From contig JAPONY010000026.1 of assembly GCA_026713705.1 (NCBI GenBank), positions 1 to 46,352 of the forward strand: a stretch of DNA of 46,352 nucleotides, in the 5' to 3' direction. Under the pieces are notes generated by a model. It was not told the origin of the DNA, ran no database searches, and worked only from the letters and a program-made list of their open reading frames with translations. This DNA is from Gammaproteobacteria bacterium (GTDB taxonomy: Bacteria; Pseudomonadota; Gammaproteobacteria; Poriferisulfidales; Poriferisulfidaceae). The position numbers and the translations under genes are program-made. Of the stretch, positions 8,373-16,588 are shown in pieces (within the stretch, counting starts at the first letter, position 1; each line of letters begins with the position of its first letter).

Positions 8373-9608
8373 TCAGGTCATGGCGCCCTTGAGCGCCAGC
8401 ACGACATCCATGACGTTGGTGCCGGTCGGCCCGGTGGTGACCAGCGCACCCACGGCGTCCAGATAGCTTCCGGCATCGGCGCGCGCCAGCGCCTGCTCGG
8501 CATCCAGGCCCAAGTCCCGGCCGTGCAGCACCGTCCCGCCGTCGACTTCTCCGCCGGCATCTTCGGTCGGGCCGTCCGTGCCGTCCGTGCCGCAGGCGAG
8601 CAGCCGGATGCCCTTGACGCCTTCCAAGGCCGTGGCCGCAGCGAGCGCAAGGTGCTGGTTTCGCCCGCCCCGTCCCGGATTCTCGGGCAGACGGACGGTG
8701 GTTTCACCGCCCCAGATGTGCACGCCGGGAGGCGTCTCCATCTGTTTCAAGTACTCGGCTAGCGCCACACCCGTCTTTCCCGCTTCGTCTTCCAGGAATT
8801 CCGGGTGCCGATGCACCGGAAACCCGAGTTCCTCCGCCCGTTGCGCCGCCGCTTCCTTGGCATCTTCCAGCGTGGCGATGATATGGGTCTGCAGGTGCTG
8901 GAACGCTTCCGGGGGCGGCACCGGCATACGTTCGGCCTTCTCGATCAGCCGGCGGGTCCCTTCGGACAGGGTCTCGGGCAGGGTCTCGCCTCGGACTGCG
9001 GTCAGCGGACCGGATCCGATCACCGCCGGGTCGTCCCCGGGAACATCCGAGATCATCAGTGCGCAGGTGGGGCGCCCATCAAGATAATGCGCGAGGCGCC
9101 CGCCCTTGATGCAGGAGATGGAGCGGCGTACCGCGTTCATCTCGGTAATGGCGAGTCCTTCGGCCAACAGTCGCTCGGTCAGTTCGCTCAGCCCCTGAAG
9201 GTCCAGGTTCGGCGCCAGCACCTCGATCAGGCTGGAGGCGCCCCCCGAGATCAACGCGAGAAAGCGGGCATCGGCGGGGGCCTCGCCCAGGAATCCCACC
9301 AGTCGCTGGCCGGCCTGAAGGCTGGCTTCTCCCGGCACCGGGTGGTCGGACTCGACGCATTCGATCTGCGGAAAATCTCCGAGCTCGTCATCCAGATGCC
9401 CGTGCTTGGTGATCACCAGCCCGCGCCGGGGCGCCGGTCGTGTGCGCAGCGCACCGAGGGTCATCGCCGAGGCCGCCTTTCCGAATGCGATCACATGGTC
9501 GTGCTCGACCTCCGGATGGCCATCCAGCCACTGGGCCACGGCTTCCGTGCCGCGCACCCGGGTCAGGGAGGCTTCCAGAATCTCTTGAAGCAGCGAATCG
9601 GCGCTCAT
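8373..9608 (-). CDS. Glycerate 2-kinase (DUF4147/MOFRL family)
   Basis: Likely phosphorylates D-glycerate to 2-phosphoglycerate with ATP. The 411 residues show the family's two parts: an N-terminal DUF4147 domain with VIAFGKAASAM, SDHPVPGEAS and LISGGASSL, and a C-terminal MOFRL domain with GGETTVRL, GRGGRNQHLAL, CGTDGTDGPT and TTGPTGTNVMD. These glycine-rich motifs are diagnostic. The gene overlaps the L,D-transpeptidase stop region by 4 nt (the transpeptidase stop lies upstream, ATGA type), which suggests coupled translation, although the functions appear unrelated. The symbol could be gck/ttuD-like; I leave it open. Confidence 0.88.
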   Translation of the reverse strand: MSADSLLQEILEASLTRVRGTEAVAQWLDGHPEVEHDHVIAFGKAASAMTLGALRTRPAPRRGLVITKHGHLDDELGDFPQIECVESDHPVPGEASLQAGQRLVGFLGEAPADARFLALISGGASSLIEVLAPNLDLQGLSELTERLLAEGLAITEMNAVRRSISCIKGGRLAHYLDGRPTCALMISDVPGDDPAVIGSGPLTAVRGETLPETLSEGTRRLIEKAERMPVPPPEAFQHLQTHIIATLEDAKEAAAQRAEELGFPVHRHPEFLEDEAGKTGVALAEYLKQMETPPGVHIWGGETTVRLPENPGRGGRNQHLALAAATALEGVKGIRLLACGTDGTDGPTEDAGGEVDGGTVLHGRDLGLDAEQALARADAGSYLDAVGALVTTGPTGTNVMDVVLALKGAMT

Positions 9609-10177
9609 GGCAGGATCAGCACCAGCGTGTCGACGGACACCCGGTCGAACAATTCAATCACATCCGCCCCGCGCATGCGAATGCAGCCGATCGAGGCGGC
9701 CTGGCCGATCAGCCCTTCCTCGTGGGTCCCGTGGATGTAGATGTAGCGCTGGTAGGAGTCCATGTCCCCGTCCTTGTTGATCCGGGGCTCGAGCCCGTCC
9801 AGCCACAGGATCCGCGTCGTAATGCACTCGAGGCCGGTTGCGCGTGGCTCCGCTTCGACCTCGGCCGTCTGCGCCTGGGCGACCCGGCCCTTGAAGACCG
9901 TATGCAGGGTGGCGCCGTCGCCGATGCATTCCGCGATCCGATGCGCCCCGGGCGGGGTCTTCATGCTGTCGTTCTGCCCGCCGATGCCGTAGCGGGACGT
10001 CGAGACGGGCCAGGACTGGAGCACCCGGTCTTCTTCGAGCAGGTGCAGGGTTTGTTCCGGGATGCTGACCAGGCACATCGGCTGGCATTGGCACTGCGGG
10101 AAGCGTTCGCGTGCAGAGGCCGCCCGCGCCAGGTCTTCGGCCGTGGGACGGGCCAGGGGAGGCAGGGGCGGGCACAC
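9605..10177 (-). CDS. L,D-transpeptidase (YkuD domain), no visible signal peptide
   Basis: The 190 residues contain a YkuD catalytic domain with the signature IHGTHEEGLIG...SIGCIRM: His149, Ser162, the nucleophile Cys165 and Arg167. Such enzymes make 3-3 crosslinks in peptidoglycan or anchor lipoproteins. The upstream part (VSIPEQTLHLL, STSRYGIG, TPPGAHRI) also fits the family. The N-terminus (MCPPLPPLARPTAED) lacks a hydrophobic signal sequence, which is unusual for a periplasmic enzyme; a start at Met34 would not provide one either. It begins 4 bp after the purF stop and overlaps the glycerate kinase start. Confidence 0.85.
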   Translation of the reverse strand: MCPPLPPLARPTAEDLARAASARERFPQCQCQPMCLVSIPEQTLHLLEEDRVLQSWPVSTSRYGIGGQNDSMKTPPGAHRIAECIGDGATLHTVFKGRVAQAQTAEVEAEPRATGLECITTRILWLDGLEPRINKDGDMDSYQRYIYIHGTHEEGLIGQAASIGCIRMRGADVIELFDRVSVDTLVLILP

Positions 10178-10181
10178 GGCC

Positions 10182-11678
10182 TCAGGCGGCCTGGTTTTGG
10201 GGGCTGTGGCTGTGGGGGTCGGCTCCGGAGCGCCGGCGCAGGGCCAGTTCGTTCAGGTAGCCGTCGGGCACGCCGGTCACGTAGTCGCCGGTAAATACGG
10301 AGCAGTCGAAATGCTGGAGTTCGGGGTTCCCTTCCCGGACCGCGGCGATCAGGTCCGGCAGGTCCTGGTAGACCATGCGGTCGGCTCCGATGGCGTCGCA
10401 GACTTCGGAGATGTCGCGCCCGTGCGCGATCAGTTCCTCGGCGCTCGGCATGTCGATTCCGTAGACGTTGGGGAAGCGGATCGGCGGAGAGGCGGAGGAG
10501 AAATACACCTTGTTGGCGCCGGCGTCCCGGGCCATCTGGACGATTTCGCGCGAGGTGGTGCCGCGTACGATCGAATCGTCGACCAGCAGGACATTGGTGC
10601 CTTCGTATTCGTTGCGGATCGGGTTGAGCTTGCGCCGCACGGACTGGCGCCGGACCTGCGCCTCCGGCATGATGAAGGTGCGCCCGATGTAGCGGTTCTT
10701 GATGAAGCCCTCGCGGTAGGGCCGGTTCAGCCGGTAGGCCATCTCCAGCGCCGCGGTGCGGCTGGTGTCGGGGATCGGGATGACCACGTCGATGTCGTGA
10801 TCGGGCCACTCCCGCAGGATCTTGTTCGCCAGGAGCTTGCCCATGCGCATCCGCGAACGCTGCACGGACACCCCGTTCATCACCGAATCCGGCCGGGCAA
10901 AGTAGACGTACTCGAAGATGCAGGGCGCGAACACCTCCCGGCTTCCGCAGATTTCGCTGTGCACCGTGCCGTCCAGGGCGATGAACAGCGCCTCGCCCGG
11001 CGCGAGGTCGCGCACCAGGGTGAAGCCCAGCATGTCCAGGGCCACGCTCTCGGAGGCGACGATGTGTTCGGGCCCGTCGTCGGTGTCCCGGGTGCCGTAT
11101 ACCAGCGGGCGGATGCCGTACGGGTCGCGAAAGGCCAGGACCCCCCAGTCGGCGATCAGGCTCACCGCCGCGTACGCGCCGATGCAGCGGCGGTTGACCC
11201 CGCGGACGGCCTGGAACAGTTCCCGGGGGTCGCGCGTGCCCGACTCGGGCTGGGCCAACAGTTCGTGAGCGAGAACGTTGAGCAGGATCTCGGAGTCGGA
11301 TTCCGTGTTGATGTGACGCCGGTCCTCTCGGAACAGCTCCTGGCGCAGCGCGTTGGTGTTCACCAGGTTGCCGTTGTGCCCGAGCGCGATGCCGTAGGGG
11401 GAGTTGACGTAAAGCGGCTGGGCCTCCTCGGACTTCTCCGTCCCGGCGGTGGGGTAGCGCAGGTGGCCGATGCCGGCCTCGCCGCGCAGGCGCGCCAGCT
11501 TCTTGCCGTGGAACACGTCGCGCACCAGGCCGTTGCCCCGCTGCTGATGCAGCCGTCCCTGGCGGTCGTAGGTGGTCAGCCCCGCAGCGTCCTGCCCCCG
11601 GTGCTGCAGTACGTTCAGCCCCTCGTGCAGGTCCTGCACGACGGAATGATGCCCCACGATGCCGATTAACCCACACAT
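10182..11678 (-). CDS. purF: Amidophosphoribosyltransferase
   Basis: First committed step of purine synthesis: PRPP plus glutamine to 5-phosphoribosylamine. The 498 residues begin MCGLIGIVGH, with Cys2 as the glutaminase nucleophile and no propeptide, as in the E. coli type. Other landmarks: GHLRYPTAG, ALGHNGNLVN, SDSEILLN, and in the second half the PRPP-binding VLLVDDSIVRGTTS. It starts 6 bp after cvpA on the same strand, the usual cvpA-purF order. Confidence 0.97.
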   Translation of the reverse strand: MCGLIGIVGHHSVVQDLHEGLNVLQHRGQDAAGLTTYDRQGRLHQQRGNGLVRDVFHGKKLARLRGEAGIGHLRYPTAGTEKSEEAQPLYVNSPYGIALGHNGNLVNTNALRQELFREDRRHINTESDSEILLNVLAHELLAQPESGTRDPRELFQAVRGVNRRCIGAYAAVSLIADWGVLAFRDPYGIRPLVYGTRDTDDGPEHIVASESVALDMLGFTLVRDLAPGEALFIALDGTVHSEICGSREVFAPCIFEYVYFARPDSVMNGVSVQRSRMRMGKLLANKILREWPDHDIDVVIPIPDTSRTAALEMAYRLNRPYREGFIKNRYIGRTFIMPEAQVRRQSVRRKLNPIRNEYEGTNVLLVDDSIVRGTTSREIVQMARDAGANKVYFSSASPPIRFPNVYGIDMPSAEELIAHGRDISEVCDAIGADRMVYQDLPDLIAAVREGNPELQHFDCSVFTGDYVTGVPDGYLNELALRRRSGADPHSHSPQNQAA

Positions 11679-11684
11679 GGCCGA

Positions 11685-12305
11685 CTACTCGGGAAGCGTC
11701 TCGGGAAGTGTCTCGGGAATGGTTTCGGAAACGGTCTCGGCAAGCGCTTCGACAGATTCCGGGTAATGGAAATGCTGCTGCCAGTCCTCGGGCATCCACT
11801 CGATGACCCGTTGGGCGACTTCGACGAAGTAGGGAACCAGTTCCGATTCATGCCAGAACCCGGCATCGTTGATCGCGGGGATGGTCCCGGCGATCAGCAC
11901 CAGCACCAGCACCAGCAGGCCGCCGCGCAACAGTCCGAACAGGAATCCCATGATCCGGTCGCTGCGGCGCAGGACGCCGCTGTCCTTGTCCTTGGCCATC
12001 TGGGCGAAGATCCGGTTCAATTGCGACACCAGCACGAACGTGAGAAGGAACAGCACGACCCCGGCGACCGGCGCGTGGAACTGGGTGAGGCCGTAGGTGC
12101 GTTCGCCCAGGGTGATCTCGTTGAACATCTCGGGCACGAACTGTGCGCCGAAGCTGGCGAACTGGAAGGCCACCACGAGTCCCACCACCCAGGCCAGGAT
12201 GGTGACCAGTTCCTCGGCGAAGCCGCGCAACCAGCTCAGGATGCCGGAGATCAGGATGATCAGCGCGATCACCACGTCCAGCAGGGTGGCGCCGAGAATG
12301 GTCAT
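11685..12305 (-). CDS. cvpA: CvpA family membrane protein
   Basis: Inner-membrane protein of the CvpA (colicin V production) family, conserved next to purF; its exact role is unclear, with links to envelope stress. I set the start at the ATG 12305-12303 (MTILGATLLDVVIAL), which overlaps the stop of the SPOR gene by 4 nt (ATGA). The 206 residues hold about four membrane helices (5-23, 30-50, 65-85, 103-125) with the family's GxxRG segment (WLRGFAEE). The C-terminus is longer than usual and ends in ETLP-type repeats encoded by a 12-bp tandem repeat. Confidence 0.9.
   Translation of the reverse strand: MTILGATLLDVVIALIILISGILSWLRGFAEELVTILAWVVGLVVAFQFASFGAQFVPEMFNEITLGERTYGLTQFHAPVAGVVLFLLTFVLVSQLNRIFAQMAKDKDSGVLRRSDRIMGFLFGLLRGGLLVLVLVLIAGTIPAINDAGFWHESELVPYFVEVAQRVIEWMPEDWQQHFHYPESVEALAETVSETIPETLPETLPE
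11688..11747. repeat. 12-bp tandem repeat, five units, at the 3' end of cvpA
   Basis: Five imperfect copies of a 12-bp unit (CTCGGGAAGCGT on the plus strand) lie head to tail. They encode four-residue units ending the CvpA protein: ETVS, ETIP, ETLP, ETLP. The unit length is a multiple of three, so copy changes would keep the frame. Confidence 0.7.
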
Positions 12306-12826
12306 GGCTGTCGGACGACCCAGCCCTGGCGCACGTCCGTGAGGTTTTTCTTGGCCTTGATGCCTTCCAGCACGTGCTCGGCATCCTGCTGGGTGTAGTA
12401 GGGGCCGACCCAGATGCGCTGGTGGGTCTTGCCGTCGGCCGCTTCCTGGGCGAACAGGTTCGTGGGGTAGCCCGCCTCGCGCATGGTGTCGCGGATCTCG
12501 GCGGCCTTGGTAGCGTTGCGGAACCGGCCGACCTGGACGTACCACTTCTCCCGCGGCTCCAGGGCGATGGGCTCCCCGGCGTCCGGGCCGGGCATGGCCT
12601 GGGCCTCCGACGCGTTCAGGTCGGCGGGGAAGGTCTGGTGAGTGAACACCAGCTCTCTCGGCTCGGAGACTTCCTGCATCGGGCGGACCAGGTCCGGACG
12701 CTGCGTGTCCAGCAGCATCGGGATTACCAGAACCCCAAGGAGAATGAGCAAAACGGCGCCGAGGAGCCGTTGTTTGAGTGCGAGTTCCAACGCCAGATAG
12801 TGAGAGGCGGCCGCAGGAGGTGCCAT
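12302..12826 (-). CDS. SPOR domain protein (DedD-like)
   Basis: A 174-residue bitopic membrane protein: one helix near the N-terminus (RLLGAVLLILLGVLVIPMLLD, about residues 20-40), a variable linker, and a C-terminal SPOR domain (about 96-174; WYVQVGRFRNATKAAE and IWVGPYYTQQDAE) that binds denuded glycan strands at the septum. The position before cvpA-purF is that of dedD. I chose ATG 12826; an open frame continues to 12976, but this extra part is basic, atypical and lies in the island junction. A TTG at 12790 would give the usual short DedD N-terminus (LELALKQRLLGA) and is a fair alternative, especially since a TATAAT overlaps the ATG. Confidence 0.85.
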   Translation of the reverse strand: MAPPAAASHYLALELALKQRLLGAVLLILLGVLVIPMLLDTQRPDLVRPMQEVSEPRELVFTHQTFPADLNASEAQAMPGPDAGEPIALEPREKWYVQVGRFRNATKAAEIRDTMREAGYPTNLFAQEAADGKTHQRIWVGPYYTQQDAEHVLEGIKAKKNLTDVRQGWVVRQP

Positions 12827-12931
12827 TATAGCGTTTTGTGCAGGGCGATTCCGTTTTTGTGGCTGGCGAAAGTGATGACGCGGAATGCCTGCATTGCGCT
12901 GGTTTCTCCCCTTTACTGAATCATGTCTGTA

Positions 12932-12952
12932 AATCCGCTTATAATTCGGATT
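12932..12952 (+). promoter_or_regulatory. Candidate promoter and operator of the left AbiE module
   Basis: AATCCG (12932-12937) and CGGATT (12947-12952) form an inverted repeat around a perfect TATAAT at 12940-12945. It lies 66 bp upstream of the AbiEi start. AbiEi-type antitoxins are known to repress their own promoter by binding inverted repeats, so this is a sensible operator. No strong -35 is seen. Confidence 0.45.
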
Positions 12953-13017
12953 CTCGTACATTAAAGTATGATTCAACTGATTGACTGGTTTCCATGGAAG
13001 GCGACGGGAATGATGTC

Positions 13018-13842
13018 ATGATCGCAAATCGCCGTACCTCGCTCTCTGCCTGGGTGGCGGACCGCCTCTCGGCAAACCGCCTCACTTTTTCGCGGGAAGA
13101 GGCAATGCGGGAATCCGGGATAGGCCATGGGGCCTTTCTCGATGCCGCGGAACGGCTCCAGAGGCGGCAGCACCTGGTCTGCCCGCGGCGCGGCTTTTAC
13201 GTGATCGTTCCGCCGCAGTTCGTCTCGTGGGGCGCGCCACCGCCGTCTTGGTACATCGACGACCTGATGCGGTTCGAGCGTTGTGCCTACTACGTCGGCC
13301 TGTTCAAGGCGGGGGAATTCCATGGGGCGACGCACCAGGCGGTCATGGAGTTTCAGGTCGTCGCCGGCAAGCGGCTGCCGAGATTGCGCGTGGGGCGGTC
13401 TCTGGTCGCGTTCCACTACCGCAAGGACATCGCCCCGGTTCTCCAAGGCGTGACAAGACGCAATACCCAAACCGGCACCATGAACGTCTCGTCGCCGGAA
13501 CTGACCGCCTTGGACCTCCTGCGCCGCCGCTACCTGGCGGTCGGGGCCGATAGCGTGGCAACAGCCCTGGCCGACATGGGAGGGAAAATCGACGGAGACG
13601 AACTGGCGGTGTTGTCAGGATCGTTCGAGAAGCCGGTGGCGCAGCGCCTGGGCTACCTGCTTGAGCGGCTCGGATTTGCGGATCAGGCGGCCCCCCTGAA
13701 TGCCGCGCTTTCCAGGCGGGATCCCGGTTGGGTCGAGCTTTCTCCGTTCAAGGCGATCTTCACGGATATCATGCCGGCCCCGCTGGAGCGGAACCGGAAA
13801 TGGCATGTGGTCACGCGCCACGCACTGGAACCGGATTGGTGA
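13018..13842 (+). CDS. AbiEi-family antitoxin (type IV toxin-antitoxin), left module
   Basis: A 274-residue protein with an N-terminal helix-turn-helix region (TFSREEAMRESGIGHGAFLDAAERL) followed by RRQHLVCPRRGFYVIVPP, and a mid-region (YYVGLFKAGEFHGATHQ, VSSPELTALDLL) typical of AbiEi antitoxins that also act as repressors. The AbiEii-type toxin gene follows with a 1-nt overlap (TGATG). I chose ATG 13018, which has a weak GGGA 8 bp upstream; ATG 12994 would add eight residues but has no ribosome-binding site. The gene is fairly GC-rich, close to the core composition. Confidence 0.8.
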   Translation: MIANRRTSLSAWVADRLSANRLTFSREEAMRESGIGHGAFLDAAERLQRRQHLVCPRRGFYVIVPPQFVSWGAPPPSWYIDDLMRFERCAYYVGLFKAGEFHGATHQAVMEFQVVAGKRLPRLRVGRSLVAFHYRKDIAPVLQGVTRRNTQTGTMNVSSPELTALDLLRRRYLAVGADSVATALADMGGKIDGDELAVLSGSFEKPVAQRLGYLLERLGFADQAAPLNAALSRRDPGWVELSPFKAIFTDIMPAPLERNRKWHVVTRHALEPDW

Positions 13843-14660
13843 TGGTTCCCCTCTCGAACGTGATCGCCTGGGCCGAGACGACCCCGTGGTCGGATCTGAA
13901 CAAGATCGAACAGGATCTGATCCTGTCCCGCGCAATCGTCGCGTTGTTCGAAGACCCTTCTTTGCGCCGGCAGTTGCGCTTCCGGGGCGGCACCGCGCTG
14001 GGCAAGCTTCATTTTCCGGCGATATACCGGCTTTCCGAAGACATCGATCTCGCTCGAACCGTCGAAGGCCCGGTCGGCCCGATTCTGGATCATATCCGTT
14101 CGGTCCTCGAACCCTGGCTCGGGAAAGCCCGGCGCGACCTGAAGCGGACTTCGGCCAGGCTGAAGTTCCAGGTTCCGGCAGAAGACGACCCGGAATTGCA
14201 GATCGGGGTGAAGGTCGAGGTCAATACGGTCGAGACCGACGCGTATGATCCACCGGCGCAGGTTCCTTTCAGGGTCGAGAACCCGTGGTTTTCCGGAGCC
14301 GCAGAGGTTGCGACCTTTTCCCGCGAGGAAATGCTGGCCACCAAATTGCGTGCCCTGCTCCAGCGGGACAAGGGGCGGGACCTTTTCGATCTGGCCCACG
14401 GCCTGGAGGTGTTCGAGGATCTTGATGCCGACCGGATTGTCCGGTGCTTGGGTTTTTATCTCGACCGGGCGGGCTTGAGCATCAGCCGCGCCGAAGCCGA
14501 ACGCCGCATGTTCGACAAGCTTGCGCGTTCCACGCTTGCGCACGATATCCGGCATCTGCTGCCGGCGGTCGAGGCGGCCCGCATCGACGGCGGGGCGGTC
14601 AGGACCGCGTTTACAATGGTTTTCACGGGCCTGATTTCCAGACTCCCGGGAAAGCCTTAG
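13842..14660 (+). CDS. AbiEii-family nucleotidyltransferase toxin, left module
   Basis: The 272-residue product (from the ATG that overlaps the antitoxin stop) has the nucleotidyltransferase core of AbiEii toxins: FRGGTALGKLH (Gly49-Thr51) and RLSEDIDL (Asp67, Asp69), then an acidic strand VKVEVNTVE and the downstream block EMLATKLRALLQRDKGRDLFDL. These toxins block growth; relatives transfer nucleotides to tRNA. It is made together with the antitoxin and lies 50 bp before zorA on the same strand, so read-through into Zorya is possible. Confidence 0.82.
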   Translation: MVPLSNVIAWAETTPWSDLNKIEQDLILSRAIVALFEDPSLRRQLRFRGGTALGKLHFPAIYRLSEDIDLARTVEGPVGPILDHIRSVLEPWLGKARRDLKRTSARLKFQVPAEDDPELQIGVKVEVNTVETDAYDPPAQVPFRVENPWFSGAAEVATFSREEMLATKLRALLQRDKGRDLFDLAHGLEVFEDLDADRIVRCLGFYLDRAGLSISRAEAERRMFDKLARSTLAHDIRHLLPAVEAARIDGGAVRTAFTMVFTGLISRLPGKP

Positions 14661-14710
14661 GCCCGGACTGCCGAGCTCGCCGATCATTTCGGGATAGAGG
14701 TACCCCAGCC

Positions 14711-16582
14711 ATGAACAATTCGTTCGAGCCGATACTTTCTTTCGGCGGAGAGATAGTCGATTTCATTCTCAAAATAGCCTTTGTGATTACGGGCAAAGGT
14801 GCGCCTGGCCTAGTGTCGCTGGCATTGGTCTTGGTTCTGGTATTGTTGGTTATCTGGTACGAAAGATCCACAAGACAGTTTCATCGCGCGGTCACTACTG
14901 CTCGACCGATTATCCGGAGCAAGGAGAGGAGGCATATCACCAACGAAGATTTGATTGCTATTGATAAGGAATTTACCGGGCGCAAGCAAAGTAGCCCGAG
15001 TTGGAGAGCCTTAGCTACCGCATGGGACGAATTCAGGGAGACAACGGTCTCTCCGGAACACGAAGCGGACTCTCTGCGCAACACCGTGCGTCCCGGGGTT
15101 TTTTTCAATCGGGAAGAGCTTGGGCTGGAGAGTGGAATCTGGCGACAGGTTCCGGCGTTGTTTATTTCCATCGGGCTCTTCCTGACGTTCTTGGGTCTTG
15201 TTGCCGCCCTTGCCCAGACAGGCGCAATTATTGACACTGGATCAGGTGTCGGCAACGCCGCCACGGCAGAAGCCCTGAAAAAACTGCTGGGTGTGGCCAG
15301 CGCAAAATTTATTATGTCCCTGACAGGGCTGATGTGTTCAATCGCGTTCACGTTGGAGTTGCGATACGCAACGATACGAACAGATCAGGCGCTGCATGAC
15401 TTGTGCGCGGATATCGAGCGTGGGTGCGACTTCATGAGCGAGCAGGATTTGTTGCGGCAAATGTTAGACAAGCTTAGGGAACAGGCAGATCACCTGAAAT
15501 TATTCGGCACGGAACTGGTGGCTCAGGTCGCAAAGCCGCTCAGAGAAGAGTTGCCGGAGGCCATTCGCGCGTCGTTCCACGAATCACTCGAACAGGTGAT
15601 GGGGCCCGCGATGGAGAAAATCTCGCAGGGCACGAGCCAAAGCATGGATTCTTTGGCCGGAAAAGTGGGTAGCCAGATTACGGATGGTGTCCATGACTCG
15701 GTGCGGGAGATGAACGAGGCTATGGGTAGTGCGGTACAGAGTTTCAATGCTACAGCGGGTCGTTTGGATCAAACAGTTGGTTCGATAGGCGGACGCATTG
15801 ACGAGGCGGTGCAATCGATCCATAGCATATCTTCAGAGGGTGCCCAGAAGATTGGGGACGCCAGTCGTGCCATGGCCGAAACAGCAGAAGCGCTGATGCA
15901 GACGGTTCAATCAGGCATGAAGGCTTCGGCAGAGGAGAGTGCGCGGGAAATCGAGTCCGCCGGGAAAGAAATGGCATCAGGGGTCGGTAGCGTTACGTCT
16001 GCAATACGTGAGGGCATCCTTGAACCCATGAATGAATTGATCCTGCAGACCCGGAATCTTGCATCTCAAATTGAGGTGGCAACAGGTCATGTCGGGCAAT
16101 ATGCAGATTCGGTCGAGGGTAGTGCGGCTACCGTCAAGTCAGCAAACAGCGAATTGACCAAGTCTGCCGAGGTGCTGGCAAACGTGGCCATTCCCGTCAG
16201 GGACACCGTCCAGGCCATGGGAAACCAGGTGGAAGAGGTTTCCACAGTCATGCTGTCCAGTGCCAAGCAGACGACGGAACACATGGCGGCGACCTTGAGA
16301 GGGGCCCGTGAATCGATAGAAGCGTCTCAGATTGCGGTGCGGGAAGGGCTCGATGCCCTCAAGGGCGCTGTGGCTGGATTCCGGGAAGTCTTGGGTCGCT
16401 ATCACGAAATCGACCGCAGTCTGGGCGGCGCATTCGAAAAAATCGAAACTACCGTTGCATCCAACATTGCGGAATTTTCCACGTTCCAACGCAAGCTAAA
16501 TGAGGAATTGGGGGAGGCACTCAATCGATTGCAGACCATCCTCGATCAGGCTGAGCCTTTCACGCCGCGCCGGAACGAGTGA
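14711..16582 (+). CDS. zorA: Zorya system membrane protein ZorA (MotA/ExbB-like motor with long tail)
   Basis: ZorA pentamers with ZorB form a proton-driven inner-membrane motor that senses phage attack. I start at ATG 14711 (MNNSFEPIL), giving 623 residues. Helices: about 31-50, 148-168 (ALFISIGLFLTFLGLVAAL) and 200-219 (FIMSLTGLMCSIAFTLEL), matching the MotA/ExbB domain. From about residue 240 the protein is a long, regular, helix-rich tail of some 380 residues (repeated Ala/Ser/Glu heptad-like sequence), the cytoplasmic tail characteristic of ZorA. zorB follows 6 bp later. The tail would be shorter than that of the best-studied E. coli ZorA. Confidence 0.88.
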   Translation: MNNSFEPILSFGGEIVDFILKIAFVITGKGAPGLVSLALVLVLVLLVIWYERSTRQFHRAVTTARPIIRSKERRHITNEDLIAIDKEFTGRKQSSPSWRALATAWDEFRETTVSPEHEADSLRNTVRPGVFFNREELGLESGIWRQVPALFISIGLFLTFLGLVAALAQTGAIIDTGSGVGNAATAEALKKLLGVASAKFIMSLTGLMCSIAFTLELRYATIRTDQALHDLCADIERGCDFMSEQDLLRQMLDKLREQADHLKLFGTELVAQVAKPLREELPEAIRASFHESLEQVMGPAMEKISQGTSQSMDSLAGKVGSQITDGVHDSVREMNEAMGSAVQSFNATAGRLDQTVGSIGGRIDEAVQSIHSISSEGAQKIGDASRAMAETAEALMQTVQSGMKASAEESAREIESAGKEMASGVGSVTSAIREGILEPMNELILQTRNLASQIEVATGHVGQYADSVEGSAATVKSANSELTKSAEVLANVAIPVRDTVQAMGNQVEEVSTVMLSSAKQTTEHMAATLRGARESIEASQIAVREGLDALKGAVAGFREVLGRYHEIDRSLGGAFEKIETTVASNIAEFSTFQRKLNEELGEALNRLQTILDQAEPFTPRRNE

Positions 16583-16588
16583 CGGACG

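Noticed and set aside
10062-11669. 535-codon plus-strand open frame
   Set aside because: Antisense of purF, which is intact.
11688-11747. Tandem repeat considered as a CRISPR-like array
   Set aside because: Units are 12 bp with no spacers and are in frame within cvpA.
9961-11799. 612-codon minus-strand frame overlapping purF
   Set aside because: Arg/Pro-rich out-of-frame reading of purF and the transpeptidase gene.
12827-12976. N-terminal extension of the SPOR protein up to 12976
   Set aside because: The extra 50 residues are unlike any DedD N-terminus and lie in the island junction that also holds the AbiE promoter.
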